Positions 1 through 9,249 are shown, counted from the stretch's first letter. The stretch: 64,000 nucleotides of DNA from Stenotrophomonas maltophilia (GCA_009912235.1 WNDS01000001.1:744001-808000); one strand, 5' to 3'. Made by a program: numbers and translations. The notes: generated from the sequence alone by a model not told the origin.

Positions 1-2
1 TG

Positions 3-1235
3 CTGCCGCACGTGGCCAAGGGCTACCGGCTGGGCTCGGGCAAAAACTATCCGGCCAAAAAAAACACCGTGCCGGGCATCGGCGGCCTGTACGCCTCCGG
101 CGCCTCGATGTCGCGCTTCATGATGGCCACGCTCAACCACGGTGAACTGGACGGCCAGCACATCCTGCGTGCCGACACCACCGCGCAGATGCTCACCCCG
201 CAGCAGGCCATCCTGCCGCACCTGCCGCGCATGACGCTGGGCTGGATGGCCTCGGACACCGCCGGCTATGACACCCGCTCGCATGGCGGCACCATGCTGT
301 TCTTCTACTCGTGGCTGTGGCTGATTCCCGAGCGCAACATCGGCGTGTTCATTTCCACCAACAGCGTCGGCCGCGATGCCGCCGGTTCGGCGCTGCGCGC
401 GCAGGTCTGGGAGCGCTTCGTGGACGAGTTCCTGCCGCCGCAGCCGCTCACCCGCGCCGACCCCGGCGTGAACACCGCCACCGCCCAGGCCCACGCCAAA
501 GCCCTGGCCGGGGTGAACTGGCAGAGCACGCGGCGTTCGGACAGCAGCTACCTGCGCCTGACCTCGCTGTTCTCGCCGGTGCGCGTGCACCCGCAGGCCG
601 ACGGCAGCATCACGGTGGATGGCCTGAAGGGGCTCAACGGCCAGCTGCTGCGCTGGCGCGAAGTGTCGCCGTGGCTGTGGCAGCAGGAACACGGCCGTGG
701 CCTGCTGGAAGTGAAGCTGGAAGGGGGTCGCCCGGTGTACTTCTCCGGCGTGCCGTTCGCTTCGGTGTTCGGTTTCGAGCCGATGCCCGGCTGGCGCTCG
801 CCCAGCTGGCTGCGGCCGGCGGCAATCATCGCACTCGCCGTGCTGGTGCTGTCGGCGGTACTGCGCGTGAGCGGCGTGTTCGTGCGCCGCTACTACGGCG
901 CCACCGCACCAGCCGAAGGCCGCCGCCTGCGCGTGCTGCAGACGCTGTCGGTCAGCGTGCTGCTGGCCAGCGTGGTGGCCTGGGCCCTGTACCTGCAGAC
1001 CATCGCCGCACCGGGCGGCATTGCCGACTACCGCAATGCACCGCTGCTAGCCGTGCAGGCGCTGTCGTGGCTGGGCGTGCTGGCCGCCGCAGCGCTGGCC
1101 TGGGTGGCGCTGCGCGCGCCTGCCAGCTGGCCGCGCCTGCGTCGCGTCGGCAGCGTGGTGGTCGCACTGGCCGGGCTGGTGCTGGCCTTCGTGCTGATCA
1201 CCCAGCGCCTGCTCAGCACCGGCGTGCAGCTGTGA
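3..1235 (+). CDS. serine hydrolase (class C beta-lactamase family), C-terminal part with membrane tail
   Basis: The frame is open to the window edge, so the N-terminus, with the SxxK and YxN motifs, lies upstream. What is visible is the end of a beta-lactamase/transpeptidase-like domain: an HGG triad at 282-290, in the place of the KTG motif of class C enzymes and D-peptidases, followed by the strand LIPERNIGVFISTN. After a roughly 90-residue linker domain, four hydrophobic helices follow (about nt 800-880, 930-990, 1045-1110, 1140-1215). A hydrolase domain plus a 4-TM tail is typical of membrane-anchored serine hydrolases acting in the periplasm on peptides or muropeptides. The POT transporter starts 20 bp downstream, so the two are probably co-transcribed. 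The substrate is unknown; I infer a peptidase/esterase of the Beta-lactamase (PF00144) family. Confidence 0.7.
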   Translation: MPHVAKGYRLGSGKNYPAKKNTVPGIGGLYASGASMSRFMMATLNHGELDGQHILRADTTAQMLTPQQAILPHLPRMTLGWMASDTAGYDTRSHGGTMLFFYSWLWLIPERNIGVFISTNSVGRDAAGSALRAQVWERFVDEFLPPQPLTRADPGVNTATAQAHAKALAGVNWQSTRRSDSSYLRLTSLFSPVRVHPQADGSITVDGLKGLNGQLLRWREVSPWLWQQEHGRGLLEVKLEGGRPVYFSGVPFASVFGFEPMPGWRSPSWLRPAAIIALAVLVLSAVLRVSGVFVRRYYGATAPAEGRRLRVLQTLSVSVLLASVVAWALYLQTIAAPGGIADYRNAPLLAVQALSWLGVLAAAALAWVALRAPASWPRLRRVGSVVVALAGLVLAFVLITQRLLSTGVQL

Positions 1236-1254
1236 TGCACCGGCGCTGCACGCG

Positions 1255-2553
1255 ATGATGCCCACCGCACCGCGCACGGCCTGGTTCGGGCAACCGCCAG
1301 GCCTGACCATCCTGTTCCTCACCGAGATGTGGGAGAGATTCTCCTACTACGGCATGCGTGCGCTGCTGGTCTATTACATGACCAAGCAGCTGCTGTTCTC
1401 GCAGGAACAGGCCTCGATGGTCTACGGCCTGTACACCGCAATGGCCTACCTCACCCCGGTGTTCGGCGACCTGCTGGCCGACCGCTGGCTGGGCAAGCGG
1501 CGCGCGGTCATCCTCGGCGGGGCCATCATGGCCTTCGGCCACTTCCTGATGGCCTTCGACGCCCTGCTGTACCCGGCGCTGCTGGCCATCGTGCTGGGCA
1601 ACGGGCTGTTCCTGCCCGCCCTGCCCGGGCAGGTGGGCGATCTGTACGGCCGCGACGACCCACGTCGCGGCTCGGCCTTCAACGTGTACTACGTGGGCAT
1701 CAACCTCGGCGCCTTCCTGGCACCGCTGGTGTGCGGCACGCTGGGCGAACTCTACGGCTGGCACATCGGCTTTTCCGCCGCCGGCATCGGCATGCTTGCC
1801 GGCCTGGTGATCTATGTCTGCGGCCGCCGCCGCCTGCCGCCGGACCCGCCCCGCACGCGTGGCAGCGCACTGCCGCTGTCCACGCTGTGGCAGCCGGCCT
1901 ACCGCCCGCTGCTGCAGTTGATGGCGATGATCGCCGGGCTCATCGTGGTGTTCCGCCTGGCCTACAAGCAGATCGGCAACACCATCGCGCTGTGGCTCGA
2001 TACCGGCGTGGACCGCGCACTCACCGCCGATTTCACCGTTCCGATGACCTGGTTCTTCTCGCTCAACCCGCTGCTGGTGTTCCTGATCACTCCGCTGCTG
2101 GTGCGCCGCTGGACCCGGCAGGCACGCGAAGGCCGCGAGCCCGCCGCGCTCAGCAAGATGGCGGTGGGCGCAGCAGTGGTCGGGCTGTCCTTCGCACTGG
2201 TGGCCGCACTGGGCGGTGAGCCGGCGGCCAAGGTCGGCTGGCTGTGGGCGGTGCTGTTCTTCGTGCTGTTCACCTTCGGCGAACTGTTCATCCTGCCGGT
2301 GGGCCTGGGCCTGTTCGCGCGGCTGGCACCGGCCGGCTTCGACGCCACCATCATCGCGTTCTGGTTCCTGGCCTCGTTCGGCGGCAACCTGCTGGCCGGT
2401 GCGGCCGGCATGCTGTGGTCGTCGCTGTCCAGCACGGCGTTCTTCTCGCTGATGGCCGCCACCTGCCTGCTGGTGGCGCTGCTGCTGCGCAGCCTGCAGC
2501 GGCGCAGCGCTTGGTTGCACAGCAGCAATAGCGTGGCCGCGCGCGTCGGTTGA
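1255..2553 (+). CDS. POT/PTR-family proton-dependent oligopeptide transporter
   Basis: A 432-residue, very hydrophobic protein that should import di/tripeptides with protons across the inner membrane. TM1 carries the POT hallmark ExxERFxYYG (EMWERFSYYG, about residues 24-33), used in proton coupling. The second PTR signature is visible as FNVYYVGINLG near residues 140-150. It is somewhat shorter than the usual 480-520 residues, consistent with lacking the two extra helices some bacterial POTs carry. It starts 19 bp after the serine hydrolase stop, with two adjacent ATG codons (1255 and 1258). Together with the hydrolase upstream and the TonB receptor downstream it suggests uptake of peptides released outside the cell. 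The family call is strong; substrate specificity cannot be read. Confidence 0.85.
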   Translation: MMPTAPRTAWFGQPPGLTILFLTEMWERFSYYGMRALLVYYMTKQLLFSQEQASMVYGLYTAMAYLTPVFGDLLADRWLGKRRAVILGGAIMAFGHFLMAFDALLYPALLAIVLGNGLFLPALPGQVGDLYGRDDPRRGSAFNVYYVGINLGAFLAPLVCGTLGELYGWHIGFSAAGIGMLAGLVIYVCGRRRLPPDPPRTRGSALPLSTLWQPAYRPLLQLMAMIAGLIVVFRLAYKQIGNTIALWLDTGVDRALTADFTVPMTWFFSLNPLLVFLITPLLVRRWTRQAREGREPAALSKMAVGAAVVGLSFALVAALGGEPAAKVGWLWAVLFFVLFTFGELFILPVGLGLFARLAPAGFDATIIAFWFLASFGGNLLAGAAGMLWSSLSSTAFFSLMAATCLLVALLLRSLQRRSAWLHSSNSVAARVG

Positions 2554-2850
2554 ATCCGGCGCGCGCGTACCCGCTTCCGGCGCGGTGGCGATGACGTTGC
2601 CCGCACGTTGCCGGCGGTAGCCGCGCCAGCACGGTCCAAACGCGCCGTTTCGTCCCAGCCAGCAGGCCCGATCATGGACCGCCAGCGCGATCATCAGGAC
2701 GATGTTTTCCATTTGCGCTTGACACAAGCACGATCAGGACAAACAGTCGAACCCAAGGATGCATCGCGCTCGCCGCCGCTTCCCCGGCGCCCTCCCGGCG
2801 CGCCCGCTGCTCCTTTCGCCTGTACCTGTTCCTGCTTCTGGAGAACCCGT
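2554..2850. other. intergenic region before the TonB receptor
   Basis: No convincing gene. It contains a TTGACA hexamer at 2718-2723 with only a poor -10 match 17 bp later, followed by ATCAGGACA at 2738-2746. The same nonamer recurs just before the DUF1611 gene at 5131-5139, so it could be part of a shared regulatory site. This is a weak inference from two copies. Confidence 0.3.
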
Positions 2851-5058
2851 ATGCGCAAGACCCTGTCGCCCTCGCTGCTGGCCAGCGCCATCACCCTCTG
2901 CTGCATGGCCCTGGCCGCGCCGGCCCTGGCCCAGGACAGCCCGCCGGCTGCCGCCCACAAGAGCGCCGAGCCGGTGGAACTGGAACGCGTGGTGGCCACC
3001 GCGCAGAAGCGCAGCGAGAACGTGATGGAGGTGGCGTCGGCGGTCAGCGTCATCAACGAGGAACGGCTGAAAGCACTGGGCGCCACGCGCCTGACCGATT
3101 TCTCCGCCTACGTGCCCGGCTTCCAGGTGGACAGTGGCGGCGCGCCGGGCCAGACCACCATGGCGCTGCGCGGCGTGGCACCGCTGGGTGGCGGCTCCAT
3201 CATCGGCACCTACATCGATGAGACGCCGATCGGGCCCAGCAGCAACAAGCAGCGCGCCACCTCCTACGCGCTGGATCTGCTCCCCTACGACGTGCAGAGC
3301 GTGGAAGTGCTGCGCGGCCCGCAGGGCACGCTGTACGGCGCCAGTGCGATGGGCGGCCTGTTCAAGTACATCACCAAATCGGCCGACCCGGACGCCTTCG
3401 AATTCCGCGCCGGCATGGACGTCAACGCCACCCGCGAAGCCGGCAAGGCCGGCAACGGCGTGCGCACCGCCTTCAACGTGCCGCTGGTGGAAGGCAAGCT
3501 CGGCCTGCGCGCCAGTTTCTCGCGGCAGGGCACGCCGGGCTATGTCGACCAGCCGGACCTGTCCGGCAGCGATGCGCGCGACAGCAACGGCTACTAGCAG
3601 CTCGCCTCGCGTTTCGCGCTCACCTGGCGCATCAACGACAACGCCAACCTGCGCGTGCAGGCGTTGTCGCAGGTGGTGGACGCAGACAACTCCAGCGCGG
3701 TCGGCCTGGTCTACCCCGCCCTGCAGCCGGTGCGCGGGCCGCTGGAGGGCATCCTCAAGCGCGCCGCCCCGTACCGCATGGAAACCGACTACTACTCGGC
3801 CATCCTCGACTGGGATCTGGGCGGCGTCGATTTCGTTTCGGCCACCAGCTTCTCCGAAACCCGCATGGACGAAGTGCAGGATTCCTCGCTGGTGTATGGC
3901 CCGGTGTGGCCCCTGCTCACGCCCTACCCGGCCGGCCAGGCGCAGTTCGACATCTTCCTCGGCACCCGCAAGTGGACGCAGGAATTCCGCCTGACCTCGA
4001 AGGAAGACGCGCGCTTTGAATGGCTGCTCGGCACCTTCTTCACCGGCGAAAAGAGCCAGAACCACCAGCGGGTCACCGGCTACAGCCCCACCGGCACGGC
4101 CTACCCGTTCACCCCCGGCATGGCCAGCCTGCCCGGCACCTACGACGAACAGGCCGTGTTCGCCGATGTCACCTACAAGATCAGCCCGCGCTTCGATGTC
4201 TCCGCCGGCGTGCGCCATGCGCGCAACCAGCAGGATTTCGAACAGCACAGTGTCGGCCCGCTGTACGGCCCGCGCCCGATCGATCTGGTCAGTTCGGCCG
4301 ACGACAACGTGACCACCTGGAAGCTCTCCTCGCGCTGGCACTTCAACGAGCACGCCATGCTGTACGCGCGCTACGCCACCGGTTACCGCCCGGGCGGCCC
4401 CAACGTGTCCACCAGCGGTGTCGTGCCGATGACCCGCGCCGACACGCTGGGCAACGCCGAACTCGGCTTCAAATCGCACTTCTGGAACCGCCGCGCGATG
4501 ATCGACGTGGCCCTGTTCCATATCGACTGGGACGACATCCAGGTGCGTGTGAGCGAAAACGGCCTGAGCTACCTCGGCAATGCCGGCAGCGCGCGCAGCC
4601 GCGGCGTGGAATTCAGCGGCATGCTGCGTCCGGTCGAACGGCTCACGCTGGGCCTCAACGCGGCCTATACCGATTCCAGGATCGAAGACGTACCGGCCTC
4701 CAGCGGCCTGGTGTCCGGCAGCCGCATGCCGCTGACACCCCGCCTGAGCTGGTCGGGCACCGTGGACTACGACTTCGACGTCAACGCGCAGTGGCGCGGC
4801 CGCGTCGGCGCCAGCTACCGCGTCACCGGCAAGCGCCTGGCTGGCGCCTACGAGATGGACAGCTACAAGGCGCTGGACCTGCACGCCGAGCTGACCAACA
4901 TGACCTGGACCGTGCGCCTGTACGCACGCAACGCCACCGACGAACGCGGCTATGTCTCCACCGGCGCGGTGCGCGATGCACTGAACCGCTACGTGGCCAT
5001 CACCGGCGTGCCGCTGCAGCCGCGCACGGTCGGCATGTCCATCGACTACCGCTACTGA
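2851..5058 (+). pseudogene. TonB-dependent outer-membrane receptor interrupted by an amber codon
   Basis: Translation from ATG 2851 gives a clean signal peptide ending AAPALAQ, then a plug domain (VVATAQKRSENVMEVASAVSV, LRGPQGTLYGASAMGG) of the FecA/CirA family. At 3595-3597 a TAG interrupts the frame after residue 248, between plug and barrel (DSNGY stop QLASRFALTW). The same frame continues without further damage for 486 codons to 5058, ending in the typical aromatic barrel terminus SIDYRY. Total length would be about 735 residues, normal for the family. The likeliest event is a single substitution (for example GAG or CAG to TAG), either recent or strain-specific. Without suppression only a truncated plug is made. 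The intact gene would import a siderophore-like or peptide/sugar ligand; its neighbours suggest a peptide-like ligand. Confidence 0.85.
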
Positions 5059-5105
5059 ACACCGCCGCTGTCAGGGCGAACCGCATGAGGGGCTTAACGC
5101 ATTTA

Positions 5106-5145
5106 TCCTGATCAGGTTGTATCTTCTCTAATCAGGACATATAAC
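5106..5145 (+). promoter_or_regulatory. candidate promoter and palindrome upstream of the DUF1611 operon
   Basis: TTGTAT (5117-5122), a 17-bp spacer and TATAAC (5140-5145) resemble a sigma70 promoter, with a good -10 and a weak -35. The -35 is preceded by the perfect palindrome CCTGATCAGG (5107-5116), and ATCAGG recurs inside the spacer, so a regulator could bind across the promoter. It lies about 85 bp before the ATG at 5230. The TonB gene upstream may therefore not be the only source of transcription for 5230-8368. Confidence 0.4.
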
Positions 5146-5229
5146 GTCTGGAAGGGGCCACAGCGCCGGCCCCCGCAGCACGGATCGCTCGCCCTCCTCG
5201 CTTTGCTCCCCTGACTCCAGGACTCCGTC

Positions 5230-6171
5230 ATGACGCTCAATCCCTCGCCAGTCGTTCACGCCCTTGCCGCCCTTCCCCAGCCCTACCTGCTGTTCCTTGG
5301 CGACATCACCGAAGCCGGCTTCGCCAAGACCGCCATTGGCCTGCACGACTGGGCGCTGGTGATTGGCGTGGCCAACGGCGGCGGCATCGTCTCGCCGCAG
5401 TGGCTGCCGGCGCTGGTGGAAGCGATGGAACAGGGCCTGGACCTGGTCAGCGGCATGCACCAGAAGCTGGGCGACATTCCCGAACTGGCCAGCAGCGCAC
5501 AGCGCCTGGGCCGCCAGCTGATCAACGTGCGCGTGCCGCCGCGCGGCATTCCGGTGGGCAATGGCCGCAAGCGCAGCGGCAAGCGCGTGCTGACCGTCGG
5601 CACCGACTGCGCGCTGGGCAAGAAGTACACCGCCCTGGCGCTGGCACGCGGGCTGCGCGAGCGCGGCGTGGACGCCGATTTCCGCGCCAGCGGCCAGACC
5701 GGCATCCTCATCGCCGGCAGCGGCATTCCGATGGACGCGGTGGTGGCCGACTTCTCCGCCGGTGCCACCGAACTGCTCAGCCCCGACGCCGCCGATGACC
5801 ACTGGGACGTGATCGAAGGCCAGGGCTCGCTGTTCCACCCGGCCTATGCCGGGGTCAGCCTGGGCCCGCTGCACGGCAGCCAGCCGGACGTGTTCGTGGT
5901 CTGCCGCCAGCCCGGCCGCGCGCACGTGCTGGGCTACCCCGAGTACCCGCTGCCCTCCATCGAAGAGGTCATCGAACTGACCGTGCAGCTGGGCCGCCGC
6001 ACCAACCCCGCCATCCGCTGCGTCGGCGTCAGCCTCAACACGCATGGCATGAGCGAGCAGGCCGCTCTGGCCGCCTATTCTGAAGTAAGCGCGCACCTGG
6101 GCCTGCCGGTGGCCGACCCGATGCGCGAAAACAGTGGTTTCAACCGTCTGCTGGAGGCTTGTATCGCATGA
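5230..6171 (+). CDS. DUF1611 family protein (DgcN-like, D-glutamate catabolism family)
   Basis: A 313-residue protein of the DUF1611 P-loop family. The N-terminal domain (FLGDITEAGFAKTA, then VIGVANGGGIVSP) is followed by a Rossmann/P-loop domain with the Walker A-like sequence GTDCALGKK near residues 126-134, and by FRASGQTGILIAGSGIP and EGQGSLFHPAYAG, all conserved in the family. One characterised member, DgcN of marine bacteria, is reported to act as an N-acetyltransferase in D-glutamate breakdown with the partner DgcA. No DgcA-like epimerase is in this window, though one could lie upstream of base 1. The stop overlaps the next start (ATGA at 6168-6171), which indicates translational coupling with the beta-lactamase-fold protein. 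Family assignment is firm; the D-glutamate role is inferred. Confidence 0.75.
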   Translation: MTLNPSPVVHALAALPQPYLLFLGDITEAGFAKTAIGLHDWALVIGVANGGGIVSPQWLPALVEAMEQGLDLVSGMHQKLGDIPELASSAQRLGRQLINVRVPPRGIPVGNGRKRSGKRVLTVGTDCALGKKYTALALARGLRERGVDADFRASGQTGILIAGSGIPMDAVVADFSAGATELLSPDAADDHWDVIEGQGSLFHPAYAGVSLGPLHGSQPDVFVVCRQPGRAHVLGYPEYPLPSIEEVIELTVQLGRRTNPAIRCVGVSLNTHGMSEQAALAAYSEVSAHLGLPVADPMRENSGFNRLLEACIA

Positions 6172-7175
6172 AGATGTCGCCCCGAACCCTCGCGCTGTGC
6201 ACCGCGGCACTGCTGGGCCTGAGCCCGCTGGCCGCGTTCAGCGCCGCGCCCACCCCCAGCCCGGTACAGACCGAAGTGGCCCGGCTGGCCATGCTGGTGA
6301 ACGGCAAGGTCGGCGTGTCGCCCTGGCGGCTGGATGGCCAGGGCGCGCAGGTGCATCTCAATGCCGACGAACCGTTCCCGATGGCCAGCACCTTCAAGGT
6401 GGCAGTGGCCGGTGCGGTGCTGGCCAAGGTCGACGCCGGCCAGCTGGCGCTGACCACGCTGCTGCCGGTGCCGAAATCCTCCTACGTGGATTCGGAAATC
6501 ATCGCCGACCGCTTCATCCACGAGGGTGTCAGCCTGTCGGTGCACAACCTTATCGAGCTGATGCTGACCCAGAGCGACAACAGCGCCACCGACGTGCTGG
6601 TGGCGCAGGCCGGTGGCCCCGCCGCCGTCACCGCCTGGCTGCGCGCACAGGGCATCGAAGGCCAGCGCCTGGACCGCGATACCAATCATCTGCTCAGCGA
6701 CATCTTCGGCCTGGGCGAAGGCCCGCTGACCAAGGAACGCGTGGCCGAGCTGGCCAAGGATGCCGACGTGGCCAAGCGCGGCGCCAACGCCGATTTCGCG
6801 CTCAATGCCGACACGCGCGACACCTCCACCCCGCGCGCCATGTCCAGCCTGCTCACCCGGCTGTTCAACGGCAAGGCGCTCAGCCCGGCCAGCACCGAGG
6901 TGCTGGTGCAGGTGATGCAGCGCTGCCGCACCTGCAGCGCGCGCCTGCGTGGCAGCCTGCCACCAGGCACCGTGGTGGCCGACAAGAGCGGCACCGTGGC
7001 CGGCACCGTCAACGATGTGGGCGTGGTCACCCTGCCCGACGGCAGCCGCTTCGCCATCTCGGTGTTCGTCAAGCAGAGCGCCGCGCCGCGCCCGGAACGC
7101 GAGCGCGTCATCGCCGAGATCGCCCGCACCGTGCGCGACTTCTACCTGCTGCAGCCCAAGGCCCCTGCCCGATGA
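6168..7175 (+). CDS. class A beta-lactamase-fold serine hydrolase with unusual omega loop
   Basis: Start ATG 6168 is chosen because GGAGG lies 10 bp upstream (6153-6157) and it overlaps the previous stop. Residues 1-30 form a signal peptide (LGLSPLAAFSAAP), so the protein is exported. Active-site motifs are S74-T-F-K77, S136-D-N138 and K273-S-G275 (KSG instead of KTG). The segment that in class A enzymes reads RLDRxExxLN reads RLDRDTNHLL here (167-176), so the general-base Glu166 and Asn170 positions are Thr and Leu. The stretch from RLDR to the conserved DTSTP is about 33 residues longer than in TEM. Deacylation by the usual route is therefore unlikely, and it may be a peptidase, esterase or PBP-like enzyme rather than an antibiotic-destroying lactamase. 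It is coupled to its neighbours on both sides by ATGA overlaps. Confidence 0.75.
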   Translation: MKMSPRTLALCTAALLGLSPLAAFSAAPTPSPVQTEVARLAMLVNGKVGVSPWRLDGQGAQVHLNADEPFPMASTFKVAVAGAVLAKVDAGQLALTTLLPVPKSSYVDSEIIADRFIHEGVSLSVHNLIELMLTQSDNSATDVLVAQAGGPAAVTAWLRAQGIEGQRLDRDTNHLLSDIFGLGEGPLTKERVAELAKDADVAKRGANADFALNADTRDTSTPRAMSSLLTRLFNGKALSPASTEVLVQVMQRCRTCSARLRGSLPPGTVVADKSGTVAGTVNDVGVVTLPDGSRFAISVFVKQSAAPRPERERVIAEIARTVRDFYLLQPKAPAR

Positions 7176-8368
7176 CCGCCACCGCCAGCCGGTTCCAGCG
7201 TTACCTCCTGCACGGCCTGGCGTTCAAGTCGGCCGTCATCGGCGGCGGCTATGCCACCGGCCGCGAGCTGGCCGAGTTCTTCCTGCCCTCCGGGCCGTGG
7301 GGCGGGCTGGCGGCCATGCTGCTGTCGATGCTGATCTGGAGCGTGATCTGCATCCTCACCTTCCTGCTGGCGCGCGCCATCAACGCACAGGATTACCGCA
7401 GCTTCTTCCGCCACCTGCTCGGCCGCGGCTGGTGGACCTTCGAAGTGGCCTACCTGGCGCTGATCGTGGTGGTGCTGGCGGTGTTCGGCGCGGCGGCCGG
7501 CGAACTGGCCGCCACCATGTTCGGCTGGCCACGGCTGGTCGGCACGCTGCTGCTGGTGGCCATCATCACCGGCATCGTGCAGGCCGGCGTGCATGCGGTG
7601 GAGCGCATGTTCAAGCTGATGTCGGCCTTCATGTACCTGGTCTACGCCATCGCCGCCTGCCTCATCCTGTACCGCTTCGGCAACCACTCCATGGCCCAGC
7701 TGGCCAACACCCAGGGCCTGGGCCCGGGCTGGGTGGCCAACGGGGTCACCTATGCCGGCTACAACGTGTTCGGTGCGGTCTCCATCCTGCTGGTGGTGCG
7801 CCACCTACTGCACCGCCGCGACGCGGTCATCGCCGGTGCGCTGGCCGGCCCGCTTGCCATCGTGCCGGCCATCGTGTTCTACCTGTGCATGATCGCCTTC
7901 CTGCCGCAGATCGCCGACGCACCACTGCCCTCGGACCTGATGCTGGGCCAGCTCGGCCTGCCGTGGTTCCAGTGGCTGTTCCGGCTGATGATCATGGTCG
8001 CGCTGGTGGAAACCGGGGTCACCCTGATGGCCTCGGTCGATGGCCGCATCAGCGTGAACTGGAAAGAGCGCACCGGCGCCCTGCCCGGCCGTGGCGTGCG
8101 CGCCGCGCTGGTGGCCGCGCTGCTGCTGATGGCGGTGTTCCTGGCCGATGCCATCGGGTTGGTGGCGCTGATCGCCAAGGGCTACCGCATGCTGGCCTTC
8201 GCCATCCTGGCCACCTACGTGGTGCCGCTGCTGGCCTATGCGGCCTGGCGGTTCTGGATGCGGCGCGGGCAGGCCTTCGCCTCCCCCGATGACCCACCGG
8301 CACCGCCGCGCCCGGCCCCGGCCGGCCTGGGCCGCGTTCAGCCGCCGCAGGCCGAAACCAGGAACTGA
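7172..8368 (+). CDS. YkvI-like membrane permease (LeuT-fold family)
   Basis: A 398-residue integral membrane protein with about ten to eleven hydrophobic helices. The N-terminus FKSAVIGGGYATGRELAEFF is typical of the YkvI family, whose unwound Gly-rich TM1 resembles amino-acid transporters of the LeuT superfamily. The C-terminal 40 residues are hydrophilic and Pro-rich (PPAPPRPAPAG). Start ATG 7172 overlaps the upstream stop (ATGA), so it is the last gene of a coupled three-gene set. In context it is a good candidate for moving the amino acid or small peptide produced by the exported hydrolase. The 3' end overlaps the converging LysR gene by 31 bp. Family members are mostly uncharacterised; the substrate is a guess. 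Confidence 0.65.
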   Translation: MTATASRFQRYLLHGLAFKSAVIGGGYATGRELAEFFLPSGPWGGLAAMLLSMLIWSVICILTFLLARAINAQDYRSFFRHLLGRGWWTFEVAYLALIVVVLAVFGAAAGELAATMFGWPRLVGTLLLVAIITGIVQAGVHAVERMFKLMSAFMYLVYAIAACLILYRFGNHSMAQLANTQGLGPGWVANGVTYAGYNVFGAVSILLVVRHLLHRRDAVIAGALAGPLAIVPAIVFYLCMIAFLPQIADAPLPSDLMLGQLGLPWFQWLFRLMIMVALVETGVTLMASVDGRISVNWKERTGALPGRGVRAALVAALLLMAVFLADAIGLVALIAKGYRMLAFAILATYVVPLLAYAAWRFWMRRGQAFASPDDPPAPPRPAPAGLGRVQPPQAETRN

Positions 8369-9249
8369 TGCAGCGCGCGCGCCGGCGCGGTCAGTTCCTC
8401 GTCCGGGCGCCACACCAGGCCCACCTCCATCGGCGGCGCCGCATCGGCCAGCGTGCGCACGTCGATGCGGCGCCCCTCCAGCGACCACGGCCGGTAGACC
8501 ATGTCCGACAGGATGCTGACCCCGAAGCCATAGGCCACCATGCCGCGCAGCGCCTCCAGCGACGAGGTGCGGAAGGCCACGTTCGGTTCCAGTGCATGCG
8601 CCTGCCAGTAGCGCAGGGCCGATTCCTGGCCCTCGTCCACGTTCAGCATGATGTAGGGGTAGCCGGCCACATCGGCCAGGCTGATCACCGGCAGCTGCAG
8701 CAGCGGGTGCGCCTCGCCCAGCCACAGCTGCCGCCGCGAGCGGATCAGCACCTGCCGGCGCAGCGCATACGGCTGCGGCATGTTGGAAATGATGCACAGC
8801 CCGAAGTCGAGCGCGCCGCTGCCCACGCCGTCTTCGATCGCCGCGCGGTCCATGTCGGCCAGCTCGATCTCCACCTGCGGGTAGGAGCGCTTGAAGCGGG
8901 CCAGCAGGCTGGGCAGGAAGTAGCCCAGCACCGTGTAGGACGCACCGATGCGCACCGTACCCGGCAGCGTGTTGGCCAGGAACATCGGCTCGCTCAGTGC
9001 ATCCTGCAGCGTATCCAGGATGTGCCGCACGTACTGGTGGAAGCGGTGCCCCCCGGCAGTCAGGCCCACCCCGTGCGGCATGCGGTCGAACAGCTTCAGC
9101 CCCAGTGAGGTCTCCAGCTGCGCCACCGCCGTGGTGATGACCGATTGCGACACATGCAGCTTGCGCGCCGCCTGCGAGAACTGCCCCAGTTCGGCAGCTT
9201 CGGCAAAGTAGCGCAACTGCCGCAGTGTCATGTTGGCCGGAATTTGCAT
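8338..9249 (-). CDS. LysR-type transcriptional regulator
   Basis: A 303-residue LTTR. The N-terminal winged helix-turn-helix is clear (MTLRQLRYFAEAAELGQFSQ, then AARKLHVSQSVITTAVAQLE), and a C-terminal effector domain follows from about residue 95. Start ATG 9249 (protein MQIPANMTLRQL) has GGGAGGG just upstream; a start 18 nt downstream is also possible. It converges on the permease gene and is divergent from the bkd operon across a 257-bp region that includes an unusually AT-rich stretch at about 9270-9320. Its targets are probably the hydrolase/permease locus, itself, or both. Control of bkd is possible but in pseudomonads bkd uses an Lrp-type regulator. Strong family call, unknown effector. 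Confidence 0.85.
   Translation of the reverse strand: MQIPANMTLRQLRYFAEAAELGQFSQAARKLHVSQSVITTAVAQLETSLGLKLFDRMPHGVGLTAGGHRFHQYVRHILDTLQDALSEPMFLANTLPGTVRIGASYTVLGYFLPSLLARFKRSYPQVEIELADMDRAAIEDGVGSGALDFGLCIISNMPQPYALRRQVLIRSRRQLWLGEAHPLLQLPVISLADVAGYPYIMLNVDEGQESALRYWQAHALEPNVAFRTSSLEALRGMVAYGFGVSILSDMVYRPWSLEGRRIDVRTLADAAPPMEVGLVWRPDEELTAPARALHQFLVSACGG

Noticed and set aside
1213..2727. 504-codon minus-strand open frame opposite the POT transporter
   Set aside because: Low-complexity Gln/Glu/His translation and no domain; the opposite strand carries POT signatures.
2734..4884. 716-codon open frame on the minus strand opposite the TonB receptor
   Set aside because: Antisense shadow caused by high GC; His/Ala/Val-rich composition without domains, while the plus strand shows a clear receptor.
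6134..8368. 744-codon open frame fusing the beta-lactamase-fold region to the permease
   Set aside because: The first part is an Arg/Ala-rich wrong-frame reading; the true permease starts at 7172 with an ATGA overlap.
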